NCBI GenBank assembly: GCA_019115725.1
Contig: DXCY01000150.1
Coordinates: forward strand, 1-12,653
Direction of reading: 5' to 3'
Origin: Candidatus Luteimonas excrementigallinarum
GTDB taxonomy: Bacteria; Pseudomonadota; Gammaproteobacteria; Xanthomonadales; Xanthomonadaceae
DNA: 12,653 nucleotides
A program made the position numbers and the translations under genes. Of this stretch, positions 6,379-12,653 are shown one piece after another (positions within the stretch are counted from its first letter, which is position 1; each line of letters begins with the position of its first letter). The notes beneath the pieces are model-generated. The model was not told the DNA's origin and made no database searches. It saw only the letters and a list, made by a program, of their open reading frames with translations.

Positions 6379-6394
6379 CCTGCATCCGTGCAGG
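6379..6394. terminator. Hairpin between convergent sctT and sctU
   Basis: CCTGCA (6379-6384), loop TCCG, TGCAGG (6389-6394) is a perfect six-base stem with a tetraloop. It occupies the middle of the 30-base gap between the two converging stop codons. Its position fits a shared, bidirectional terminator. No T-run follows on either strand, so intrinsic termination would be weak. Confidence 0.45.
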
Positions 6395-6398
6395 ACGA

Positions 6399-7508
6399 TC
6401 AGCCGGCCTGCCCGCCCGCGCCGCTATCGCCTGGGCCCTCGCTACCCAGGTCGCCGCGGCGCACGCCTTCGGCCCAGAACAGCACCTCGGCCACCGCGTC
6501 GAAGAACTCGTCGCTGATGTAGTCGTCCAGCTCGACCTTCTCGTTGAGCCCGCGGGCCAGCGGCACGTTCTGCAGGATCGGCACGCCGGCTTCTTCGGCG
6601 GCCTGCTTGATCATCTCGGCCAGATGGCCCTCGCCCTTGGCCACCACCACGGGAAGGTCGGTTTCGCCCTGCTGGTACTGCAGGGCCACGGCGATGTGGG
6701 TTGGGTTGGTCACGACCACGTTCGACTTGCGCACGGAGCCGAGCATGTTCTGCTGCGCCCACTCCTGGTGCAACTGCTTGCGCCGCTGCTTCACGTACGG
6801 GTCGCCCTCGTTCTCCTTGACCTCGCGCTTGATGTCGCGCCGGCTCATGCGCAGCTTCTTGGTGTAGGAGAACTTCTGGTACCACACGTCCAGGGCGGAG
6901 ACGAAGAAGAACACCACCACCGTCCACAGCATGATCCACTGGATCCCGTGCCAGACCGCGGCGGCCATGCCGGCGGGGCTGCCGTGGGGCAGCATCATCA
7001 GCCGCTCGAGCATGCCCTTGAGCACCACGTAGCCGATACCGATCATCGCCGCGCACTTGATCACCGATTTGACCAGCTCGATCAGGTTGTCCATGGAGAA
7101 CATCTTCTTGACGCCCTCCACCGGATTGGGCTTGTCCACCTTGGGCGCCATCTTCTTCATGGTGGCGATCGGGCCCACCTGCAGGAACTCGATCAGCACG
7201 CCCAGCATCAGCGCCAGGAGCATCAGCGGCAGCACCATCCACAGCAGGGTCTGCACCGCCAGCCAGGCCAGCTGCGGCAGCACTTCGAAGAACGGCAGCG
7301 CCACCGCGCCCATCGACTGGTCGAACAGGTCGCCGATCCGGCGCCCCATCATGCCCATCAGCATCCAGCCGCCCGCCACCCAGCCCATCACCAGGACGGT
7401 GCTGGTCAGGTCCTTGCTTTTGGCAACGTCGCCTTCCTTGCGCGCGTCGCGGACCTTTTTCGGAGTCGGTTTTTCGGTCTTGTCGCCGCTGTCGCCCTTG
7501 TCGGCCAT
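6399..7508 (-). CDS. sctU: SctU, T3SS substrate-specificity switch protein (FlhB/YscU family)
   Basis: A 369-residue protein. It opens with the family motif GDKTEKPTPKKVRDARKEG (8-26). Four hydrophobic segments follow at about 36-55, 83-108, 145-165 and 188-208. The cytosolic domain contains the self-cleavage site NPTH (268-271), where cleavage occurs between N268 and P269. The downstream part VPILQNVPLARGLNEKVEL (309-327) and DDYISDEFFDAVAEVL (328-343) is well conserved. The context VVVTNPTHIAVAL and the C-terminal part favour secretion SctU over flagellar FlhB. SctU encircles the gate opening and switches export from early to late substrates. The C-terminal tail after 350 is Gly/Asp-rich and probably flexible. 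Start ATG 7508 has a moderate GGCGGACGG upstream. It is on the strand opposite sctQRST and is separated from sctV by that operon, which is unusual. Confidence 0.96.
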   Translation of the reverse strand: MADKGDSGDKTEKPTPKKVRDARKEGDVAKSKDLTSTVLVMGWVAGGWMLMGMMGRRIGDLFDQSMGAVALPFFEVLPQLAWLAVQTLLWMVLPLMLLALMLGVLIEFLQVGPIATMKKMAPKVDKPNPVEGVKKMFSMDNLIELVKSVIKCAAMIGIGYVVLKGMLERLMMLPHGSPAGMAAAVWHGIQWIMLWTVVVFFFVSALDVWYQKFSYTKKLRMSRRDIKREVKENEGDPYVKQRRKQLHQEWAQQNMLGSVRKSNVVVTNPTHIAVALQYQQGETDLPVVVAKGEGHLAEMIKQAAEEAGVPILQNVPLARGLNEKVELDDYISDEFFDAVAEVLFWAEGVRRGDLGSEGPGDSGAGGQAG

Positions 7509-7591
7509 CCGTCCGCCTGCGTTTGCCCGCTACCGTGCGGCAGGCTAGCATGGCCGCGCCGCCGCAATCCGTGCGTTGATTCCGGCTCTCC

Positions 7592-7619
7592 TGAACAGGC
7601 AAAAATGAACAGGGGAAAA
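7592..7619. repeat. Tandem 14-base repeat upstream of sctU
   Basis: Two adjacent 14-base units, 7592-7605 and 7606-7619, both begin TGAACAGG and end in an A-run; they match at 12 of 14 positions. A perfect head-to-tail pair in a divergent promoter region suggests a binding site for a regulator, for example the response regulator of this locus, or a duplicated spacer. Confidence 0.5.
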
Positions 7620-7627
7620 CAGTCGCC

Positions 7628-7642
7628 CCGACCTAGGGTCGG
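7628..7642. repeat. Palindrome CCGACCTAGGGTCGG upstream of sctU
   Basis: Six-base perfect arms CCGACC and GGTCGG flank TAG. It starts eight bases after the tandem repeat, in the same divergent promoter region. It could be an operator for a dimeric regulator or a short hairpin. Confidence 0.4.
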
Positions 7643-7695
7643 CCCGAGGTGACACCGCGACGGCATCGCCATACATTGGATCCCGACCCCAAAGC

Positions 7696-7721
7696 GGGCC
7701 GGCGATCACCCTTTCCGGCCC
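7696..7721. repeat. GC-rich inverted repeat in the leader of the small gene
   Basis: GGGCCGG (7696-7702) and CCGGCCC (7715-7721) are perfect seven-base arms around a 12-base loop. It lies 50 bases before the start at 7771. No T-run follows directly, so it is more likely a leader structure or chance than a terminator. Confidence 0.3.
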
Positions 7722-7770
7722 TGCTTTCCACCTCAGCCTCCTTTCACCACACAGGACTTCGCGCACCGCC

Positions 7771-8091
7771 ATGAGCAGCATCGGCTCCAATTCGCACCTG
7801 AACCTCACCGGCCTTGGCGGGCTGGGGAACCAGGTTGCGCTGGACGATCTGCAGGCACGGCAGCAGCCCGCCGGGCTGGAACGCGTCGAAGCTCCGCGCG
7901 AACAGGGCCCAGCACAGGGCGATGTCGATGCCGGTGAGCTGGTCCTGCAGGCCAGCGCCTGGGAAGGTGCCGGTGGCGAGCGCATGCTGCCGGGCGATGG
8001 CGCATTCGAAGCCGCCCTCGGCCATGCCGACCTGTCGGCCGCTGCCGACCAGGGCGTGGACGCGATCTTCGCCGCGCTCGGCGCTGCCTGA
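7771..8091 (+). CDS. Small protein of unknown function, divergent from sctU
   Basis: I do not recognise this 106-residue protein. The N-terminus is Ser/Asn/Gly-rich (MSSIGSNSHLNLTGLGGLGN), as seen in many T3SS-exported proteins. The middle (28-60) is rich in Gln, Glu and Pro. Residues 78-106 are a possible amphipathic Ala-rich helix (FEAALGHADLSAAADQGVDA). It has no cysteine, no membrane helix and no cleavable signal peptide, and it looks acidic. The start ATG 7771 has only a distant AGGA (7752-7755). Codon use is like the neighbours, and the opposite strand offers no better gene. Position and size would fit a small secreted or structural T3SS component or regulator, but inner-rod and needle signatures are not visible. 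Treat the T3SS link as inference. Confidence 0.7.
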   Translation: MSSIGSNSHLNLTGLGGLGNQVALDDLQARQQPAGLERVEAPREQGPAQGDVDAGELVLQASAWEGAGGERMLPGDGAFEAALGHADLSAAADQGVDAIFAALGAA

Positions 8092-8101
8092 CCGTTCTTT
8101 C

Positions 8102-8117
8102 CCGGCCTTCTGGCCGG
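8102..8117. terminator. Short hairpin after the small gene
   Basis: CCGGCC (8102-8107), loop TTCT, GGCCGG (8112-8117) forms a perfect six-base stem 10 bases after the stop at 8091. It is placed like a terminator, but no T-run follows on the plus strand, so its strength is doubtful. Confidence 0.35.
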
Positions 8118-8226
8118 ACCTGTCGCCCCACGGCGTCCTGCCGCGATACCCTGACGACCTTTCCTGCCGCCCGATATCCGGCGCCGCGGGCCCGGCCCTG
8201 CCGGCTGCCTCCGGCCGTCAACGACC

Positions 8227-8907
8227 ATGAACATCCCCGCCCCCGAACCCGCCGCCCTGCGCGACGCCGCGGATCGCCTCGTCTCCACCCTGGCCGCGCA
8301 CAGCGATCCCGAGTACCGGCTGACCGTGCTCAAGCGCCTGGCCCGGCGCCTGGGCGAGGATTCCTACCCGATGTTCCTGCGCCTGCTGGGCGTGGTGGCG
8401 GAAAGCGACGACGAGCGCGCCAAGCGCCTGCTGGCCGAAACCCTGGGCGCGGCGCTGCGGCGCATGGATCTGCCCGGCGGCGCGCTGAGCTCGTGGGGCG
8501 CCACCGGGCTTCCGGATTCGGTCAACCCGTTTTCCGCCGGCAGCCTGAGCGGGCACTTTTTCGGCGCCACCCCGCGCCGCCTGCTCGGCCCGGTGGAATA
8601 CCTCACCGTGTGGCACCTGCAGCGCACCCAGCGCATCCCGCTGGGCGCCGACACCTTCCGCACCAGTCTGGAACGGCTGATCGAGCTGCTCAACCACAGC
8701 GAGGAGGCTCGCACCCTGTATCCGCAGAAGATCGCCGCCGAAGTGCAGAACGAGCTGGAAGGCGCCTACACCCGGGCCACCCGCGAGCGGCTGGCCGCTC
8801 TGGCTGCCGCGTGGAAGGCGGGCAAATCCCCGGCCGAGGTCGCCCAGGCGGCGCTCGATCCGGATGTCGACCAGCCCCCGGGCGCATGGCTGGTCCGCGA
8901 CCTCTGA
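8227..8907 (+). CDS. Conserved-looking cytosolic protein of unknown function upstream of plsB
   Basis: A 226-residue protein I cannot assign to a named family. The N-terminal half (about 1-85) is a run of Leu/Arg/Ala helices (LRDAADRLVSTLAA, YRLTVLKRLARRLGE, AKRLLAETLGAALRR), suggesting an alpha-helical solenoid. A Gly/Ser-rich linker follows (about 86-115), then more helical sequence (LLGPVEYLTVWHLQ, TSLERLIELLNHSEEA, VQNELEGAYTRATRERLAAL). No signal peptide, membrane segment or catalytic motif is visible. Start ATG 8227 has no clear Shine-Dalgarno. It is 69 bases ahead of plsB on the same strand, so the two may be co-transcribed. It probably belongs to the housekeeping flank rather than the T3SS. 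Confidence 0.8.
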   Translation: MNIPAPEPAALRDAADRLVSTLAAHSDPEYRLTVLKRLARRLGEDSYPMFLRLLGVVAESDDERAKRLLAETLGAALRRMDLPGGALSSWGATGLPDSVNPFSAGSLSGHFFGATPRRLLGPVEYLTVWHLQRTQRIPLGADTFRTSLERLIELLNHSEEARTLYPQKIAAEVQNELEGAYTRATRERLAALAAAWKAGKSPAEVAQAALDPDVDQPPGAWLVRDL

Positions 8908-8976
8908 GCCGGCGCAGCGGCCCAGCCCGGGCCCCTGCGGCCCCGGTTGCCCGCGCGGCTGGGTGATAATGGCCCC

Positions 8977-11595
8977 ATGTCGCAGCCTTCCGACCAGTCG
9001 CGCCTGCCTTTTCCCGGGGAACCGGAAACGGCAGCCAGCACCGATACCCCACCGGCAGCGCCGGCCCGCTCCCCGGTGACGCCCTACAAGCGCCCGCTCT
9101 GGGCCCGCGTGCTGGGCGGCCTGCTGGGCCCATGGATCGGCCTGAAAACCGAGCCGGCCGACCCGGAGCGCTTCATGGATGGGCGCCCGGTCTGCTATGT
9201 GCTTGAAGACTATGGCCTGTCCAATGCCCTGATCCTGGAGCGCGCCTGCCGCCAGGCCGGCCTGCCCTCGCCGCTGCAGCCCCTGCCCGGTGACCCGCTG
9301 GGCCGCAAGCGCGCCTACGTGGCGCTGTCGCGGCGCAATGCGGGTTCGACCCTGGGCGCGCTGGCACCTGGCAAGCGTCCGCCCAAGAAAACCCATTCCG
9401 AATCGCTGGCCCGATTGCTCGACGCCCACCGCGAGGATCCGGCGCTGGACGTGCTGCTGGTGCCGGTGTCGATCTTCGTCGGCCGCTCGCCGGACAAGGC
9501 CAGCGGCTGGTTCTCGGTGCTGTTCTCGGAAAACTGGGCGCTGGTGGGCCGCTTCCGCCGGCTGCTGACCATCCTGCTCAACGGCCGCGACACCATGGTC
9601 CGCTTTGCCGCGCCGGTGGAACTGCGCGCCAGCGTGGAGGAAGGCCTGACGCCCGAGCGCACCGTGCGCAAGGTGTCGCGGGTGCTGCGCACCCACTTCA
9701 ACCGCATCCGCGAGGCGGTGATCGGGCCCGACCTGTCCACCCGCCGCCTGCTGATCGACAAGGTGCTGACCACGCCCTCGGTCAAGGACGCCATTGCCGA
9801 CCAGGCCCGGCGCGACAACAGCACCCCGCAGGACGCGTGGAAGAAGGCCCACGGCTACGCCTGGGAAATCGCCGCCGACTACTCGCACCCGCTGGTGCGC
9901 TCGGCCAGTTTCCTGCTGACCACGGTGTGGAACCGGATCTACCGCGGCGTGCTGGTGCACCACCTGGACCGGCTGAAGGCCGTGGCCCCGGGCAACGAGA
10001 TCATCTATGTGCCCTGCCACCGCAGCCACATGGACTACCTGCTGCTGAGCTACCTGCTCTACGTGCGCGGCATCGTGCCGCCGCATATCGCCGCGGGCAT
10101 CAACCTCAACCTGCCGGTGATCGGCACCATCCTGCGCAAGGGCGGAGCGTTCTTCATCCGCCGCAGCTTCCGCGGCAACGCGCTGTATTCGGCGGTGTTC
10201 ACCGAGTACGTGGCCCAGCTGGTGGCCGGCGGCTATTCAATCGAATACTTCATCGAGGGCGGGCGCTCGCGTACCGGCCGCCTGCTGGCCCCCAAGGGCG
10301 GCATGGTGGCCATGACCGTGCGCGCCTATCTGCGCCAGCCCACCCGTCCGGTGCTGTTCCAGCCGGTCTACATCGGCTACGAGAAGCTGATGGAGGGCAA
10401 CAGCTACCTGGACGAGCTGTCGGGCAAGAACAAGAAGAAGGAATCGATCTGGCAGCTGCTGCGCGGCATCCCGCGGGTGCTGCGTTCCAACTACGGCCAG
10501 GTGGTGGTGAACTTCGGCGAGGCGATCCCGCTCAACGATATTCTGGCCGAGCAAGCCCCGGACTGGGACGGCAATTCGATCGGCGAGGACGAGAAGCCGG
10601 CCTGGCTGTCGGCCACGGTGGACGGCATCGCCGAGCGCATCCAGGTGAACGTGAACCGCGCCGCCGACGTGAACCCGGTCAACCTGCTGGCCCTGGCCCT
10701 GCTGTCCACGCCCAAGCACGCCATGGGCGAAGCCGACCTGCTGGCCCAGATCACCCTGTCCAAGACCCTGCTGGCCGAAGTGCCCTACAGCGAGCTGGTC
10801 ACGGTGACCCCGCACACGCCGGCCGAGATCGTGGCCCACGGCGAGGAAATCGGCATCCTCAACCGCGTCGCCCACCCGCTTGGCGACGTGCTGAGCGTGG
10901 ATGGCGACAAGGCGGTACTGCTTTCCTACTTCCGCAACAACGTGGTGCACCTGTTCACCGCTTCGGCATGGATCGCCTGCTGTTTCCTGAACAACCGGCG
11001 CATGAGCCACGACACCCTGCTGCGCCTGGGCGCGGAGCTGTACCCGTTCCTGCAGGCCGAGCTGTTTCTGCCCTGGGATGCGGACACCTTCGCCGAACGC
11101 ATCGGCCTGACCCTGGAGGTCTTCGAGCGCGAAGGCCTGCTGCAGCGCATGGGCGATGACGACGGCGGGATCTACCAGCGCAGTGCCGGGCAGACCGACG
11201 AGGTGTTCCGCCTGCGCGCGCTGGGCCATCCGCTGCAGCAGGCGTTCGAGCGCTACTACATCGCCATCTCGGTACTGGCCAAGAACGGCCCGGGCACGCT
11301 GGGCGCGGGCGAGCTGGAAAGCCTGTGCCAGCTGGCCGCCCAGCGCCTGAGCCTGCTGTACGCACCGGCGGCGCCGGAGTTCTTCGACAAGAGCCTGTTC
11401 CGCGGCTTCATCCAGAAGCTGCGCGAGCTGGAGCTGGTGAAGCTGGACGGCAACAGCAAGCTCACCTTCGACCAGCGCCTGGACGGCTGGGCCCGCGATG
11501 CCAAGCTGATCCTGGGCCGCGAGCTGCGCCACACCATCGAGAAGGTCAGCCCGGAAGCGGCCAGGCCGGAAGAGGCGCCGGACGAGGCGGGTTAG
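8977..11595 (+). CDS. plsB: PlsB, glycerol-3-phosphate 1-O-acyltransferase
   Basis: An 872-residue protein; E. coli PlsB is about 807. It transfers an acyl chain from acyl-ACP or acyl-CoA to glycerol 3-phosphate, the first step of phospholipid synthesis at the inner membrane. The four acyltransferase blocks are all present: HRSHMD (348-353, catalytic His and Asp), GGAFFIRRSFRGN (389-401), FIEGGRSRTGR (425-435) and PVYIGYEKL (463-471). The N-terminal 35 residues are Pro/Ala-rich and extra to the core. I start at ATG 8977, with GGTGA (8962-8966) upstream; a TTG at 8947 would add ten residues and is less likely. It ends at a TAG that overlaps the stop of the convergent small gene. All key residues are intact. 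Confidence 0.97.
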   Translation: MSQPSDQSRLPFPGEPETAASTDTPPAAPARSPVTPYKRPLWARVLGGLLGPWIGLKTEPADPERFMDGRPVCYVLEDYGLSNALILERACRQAGLPSPLQPLPGDPLGRKRAYVALSRRNAGSTLGALAPGKRPPKKTHSESLARLLDAHREDPALDVLLVPVSIFVGRSPDKASGWFSVLFSENWALVGRFRRLLTILLNGRDTMVRFAAPVELRASVEEGLTPERTVRKVSRVLRTHFNRIREAVIGPDLSTRRLLIDKVLTTPSVKDAIADQARRDNSTPQDAWKKAHGYAWEIAADYSHPLVRSASFLLTTVWNRIYRGVLVHHLDRLKAVAPGNEIIYVPCHRSHMDYLLLSYLLYVRGIVPPHIAAGINLNLPVIGTILRKGGAFFIRRSFRGNALYSAVFTEYVAQLVAGGYSIEYFIEGGRSRTGRLLAPKGGMVAMTVRAYLRQPTRPVLFQPVYIGYEKLMEGNSYLDELSGKNKKKESIWQLLRGIPRVLRSNYGQVVVNFGEAIPLNDILAEQAPDWDGNSIGEDEKPAWLSATVDGIAERIQVNVNRAADVNPVNLLALALLSTPKHAMGEADLLAQITLSKTLLAEVPYSELVTVTPHTPAEIVAHGEEIGILNRVAHPLGDVLSVDGDKAVLLSYFRNNVVHLFTASAWIACCFLNNRRMSHDTLLRLGAELYPFLQAELFLPWDADTFAERIGLTLEVFEREGLLQRMGDDDGGIYQRSAGQTDEVFRLRALGHPLQQAFERYYIAISVLAKNGPGTLGAGELESLCQLAAQRLSLLYAPAAPEFFDKSLFRGFIQKLRELELVKLDGNSKLTFDQRLDGWARDAKLILGRELRHTIEKVSPEAARPEEAPDEAG

Positions 11596-11798
11596 GCCGG
11601 CTCGTCCGGGATCTGCGCCGACTCCAGGCGCGCGATCGCATCGCGCAGCTGCAGCTTGCGCCGTTTCATCCGCTTGAGGGCCAGCTCATCGCTGGCGATG
11701 TCTTCGTGCAGGCGCACAATCGCCTGGTCGAGCTCGCGATGCTCGACCCGTAAACGGGTCAGTGTCTGGGTGATTCCGTCCGGATCGTCGGGCGCCAT
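11592..11798 (-). CDS. Small YdcH-like (DUF465) helical protein
   Basis: A 68-residue, highly charged protein predicted to be two helices: TLTRLRVEHRELDQAIVRLH (about 12-31) and then LALKRMKRRKLQLRDAIARL (39-58). The central pattern of EHRELD, a gap, then LKRMKRRKLQLRD matches the YdcH/DUF465 family of small helical-hairpin proteins, whose role is not established. Its TAA stop (11594-11592) shares bases with the plsB TAG, giving a four-base convergent overlap. It is downstream of fbp on the same strand, 83 bases away, and could be read from the same transcript. The start at ATG 11798 lacks an obvious Shine-Dalgarno. Confidence 0.85.
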   Translation of the reverse strand: MAPDDPDGITQTLTRLRVEHRELDQAIVRLHEDIASDELALKRMKRRKLQLRDAIARLESAQIPDEPA

Positions 11799-11881
11799 GG
11801 CCGAAGCTTACACCGGCCCGGCGCACGCCAACCGCCCGCCGGGGTCGGCGCGCACCTGGCCCGCCGCCCCCGCGCCGCCCG

Positions 11882-12653
11882 CTACTGCGGCGGGCGCTCG
11901 CCGCCGGCGGCGTCGTGCTCGGCGTGGTAGCGGCAGACTTCCTCCACTTCCTTGCGCGAGCCCAGGAACACCGGCACCCGCTGGTGCAGCTTGTCCGGCT
12001 GGATCTCCATGATCCGGCGGCGGCCGTCGCTGGCCGCGCCGCCGGCCTGCTCGACCAGCATGCCCATCGGGTTGGCCTCGTACATCAGGCGCAGCTTGCC
12101 GCGCCGGTCCGGCTCGCGCCGGTCCCAGGGATAGATGAAGATGCCGCCGCGGGTCAGGATGCGGTGCACATCGGCCACCATCGAGGCCACCCAGCGCATG
12201 TTGAAGTTCTTGCCCCGCGGCCCGGTTTCACCGGCCAGCAGGTCGGTCACGTAGGCCTGCATCGGGTCCTCCCAGTGGCGCTGGTTGGACATGTTGATGG
12301 CGAATTCCTTCGTTTCCTCCGGAATCCGGATGTCGCGCCGGGTCAGCACGAACGCGCCGAGCTCGCGATCCAGGGTGAAGGCGTGGGTGCCGTTGCCCAC
12401 GGTCAGTACCAGCAGGGTCTGGGGCCCATAGATACAGTAGCCGGCCGCCATCTGGTCGGTGCCCGGCTGCAGGAAATGCCCGTCGCGCGGCTCACCGGCG
12501 TTTTCCGGGGCGCGCAGCACCGAGAAGATGGTGCCGATCGAGACGTTCACGTCGATATTGCTGCTGCCATCCAGCGGATCGAACAGCAGCAGGTAGTTGC
12601 CCCGCAGCGATGCATCCGGAACCGGCGTGCAGTGCTCCATTTCTTCCGAAGCG
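11882..12653 (-). CDS. fbp: Fructose-1,6-bisphosphatase class I, 5' end beyond the window
   Basis: The last 256 codons of a class I fructose-1,6-bisphosphatase (family about 330 residues), which hydrolyses fructose 1,6-bisphosphate to fructose 6-phosphate in gluconeogenesis. The frame is open to the right edge, and the codons there read ASEEMEH, the conserved metal-site Glu region. The metal-binding signature LFDPLDGSSNIDVN follows soon after. NFNMRWVASMVADVHRIL and the active-site signature GKLRLMYEANPMGMLVEQAG are present near the C-terminus. An ATG at 12640 is internal, not the true start. The short Glu/His/Gly-rich C-terminal tail is not conserved. It probably belongs to the ancestral chromosome rather than to the T3SS region. 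Confidence 0.97.
   Translation of the reverse strand, partial: ASEEMEHCTPVPDASLRGNYLLLFDPLDGSSNIDVNVSIGTIFSVLRAPENAGEPRDGHFLQPGTDQMAAGYCIYGPQTLLVLTVGNGTHAFTLDRELGAFVLTRRDIRIPEETKEFAINMSNQRHWEDPMQAYVTDLLAGETGPRGKNFNMRWVASMVADVHRILTRGGIFIYPWDRREPDRRGKLRLMYEANPMGMLVEQAGGAASDGRRRIMEIQPDKLHQRVPVFLGSRKEVEEVCRYHAEHDAAGGERPPQ

Larger units (their letters stand above)
7509..7770. promoter_or_regulatory. Divergent intergenic region between sctU and the small gene at 7771
   Basis: These 262 bases must carry promoters for sctU (leftward) and probably for the small gene (rightward). They contain a 14-base tandem repeat (7592-7619), a 15-base palindrome (7628-7642) and a GC-rich stem (7696-7721). On the minus strand TGCTAGCCT (7552-7544) resembles an extended -10 element upstream of sctU, but no matching -35 box is seen. 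No ORF or RNA gene is apparent. Confidence 0.45.

Noticed and set aside
1..7508. The export genes could be flagellar (fliO, fliP, fliQ, fliR, flhB, flhA), given the FliO-like protein.
   Set aside because: SctU has the NPTHIAVAL context and SctV the ESQLYGSLDGAMKFV sequence typical of secretion systems. The SpoA protein lacks the FliM N-terminal peptide and reads as a single SctQ, and no flagellar structural or chemotaxis genes are present. Phylogeny would settle it.
613..8226. tRNA genes, integrases, IS elements, CRISPR arrays or attachment repeats marking an island.
   Set aside because: None could be seen on either strand; the repeats found are short and confined to promoter regions.
8947..8976. 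TTG start for PlsB ten codons upstream of ATG 8977.
   Set aside because: Rare start codon with no better ribosome-binding site; the added residues have no family support.
8218..10086. A 622-codon open frame on the minus strand opposite the unknown gene and plsB.
   Set aside because: Same low-complexity shadow pattern; plsB motifs on the other strand are unambiguous.

Overview
The window is GC-rich, with strong G/C preference at third codon positions. It looks like a chromosomal segment of a gammaproteobacterium of the Xanthomonadaceae type (Stenotrophomonas, Lysobacter or Xanthomonas relatives). This assignment is an inference from the protein sequences, the plsB/fbp flank and the base composition; it was not checked by a search.

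Layout. Positions 1 to about 7500 hold the export-gate core of a non-flagellar type III secretion system (T3SS), split over three transcription units. A minus-strand unit carries a FliO-like membrane protein (895-1353) followed by sctV, which runs off the left edge (1-612). A plus-strand unit starts with a PAS histidine kinase (1472-2551) and a FixJ/NarL-type response regulator (2553-3152). It continues without a gap into sctQ (3145-4266), sctR, sctS and sctT (to 6368). A minus-strand gene, sctU (6399-7508), converges on sctT across a 30-base gap with a small hairpin. Divergent from sctU, after a 262-base intergenic region with tandem and inverted repeats, lies a small unrecognised gene (7771-8091).

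From 8227 rightward the content is housekeeping-like. There is a conserved-looking cytosolic protein of unknown function, plsB (glycerol-3-phosphate acyltransferase), a small YdcH-like (DUF465) gene convergent with plsB and overlapping it by four bases, and fbp (class I fructose-1,6-bisphosphatase), cut by the right edge.

How the genes work together. SctR, SctS, SctT and SctU build the inner-membrane export gate. SctV is the nonameric export ring beneath it, and SctQ (full length plus a probable internally initiated C-terminal form) makes the cytosolic sorting platform. The two-component pair is embedded in the same operon by start/stop overlap, so it is the obvious candidate regulator of the secretion system. 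The ATPase, needle, rings, secretin, translocators and effectors are not in the window.

The most interesting points are: a FliO-like protein in a non-flagellar locus; an insertion of about 115 residues, rich in Ala and Pro, in the periplasmic part of SctR; the strong internal Shine-Dalgarno and start in sctQ; the kinase/regulator coupled to sctQRST; and a GTGA-N6-TCAC operator-like site ahead of sctV.
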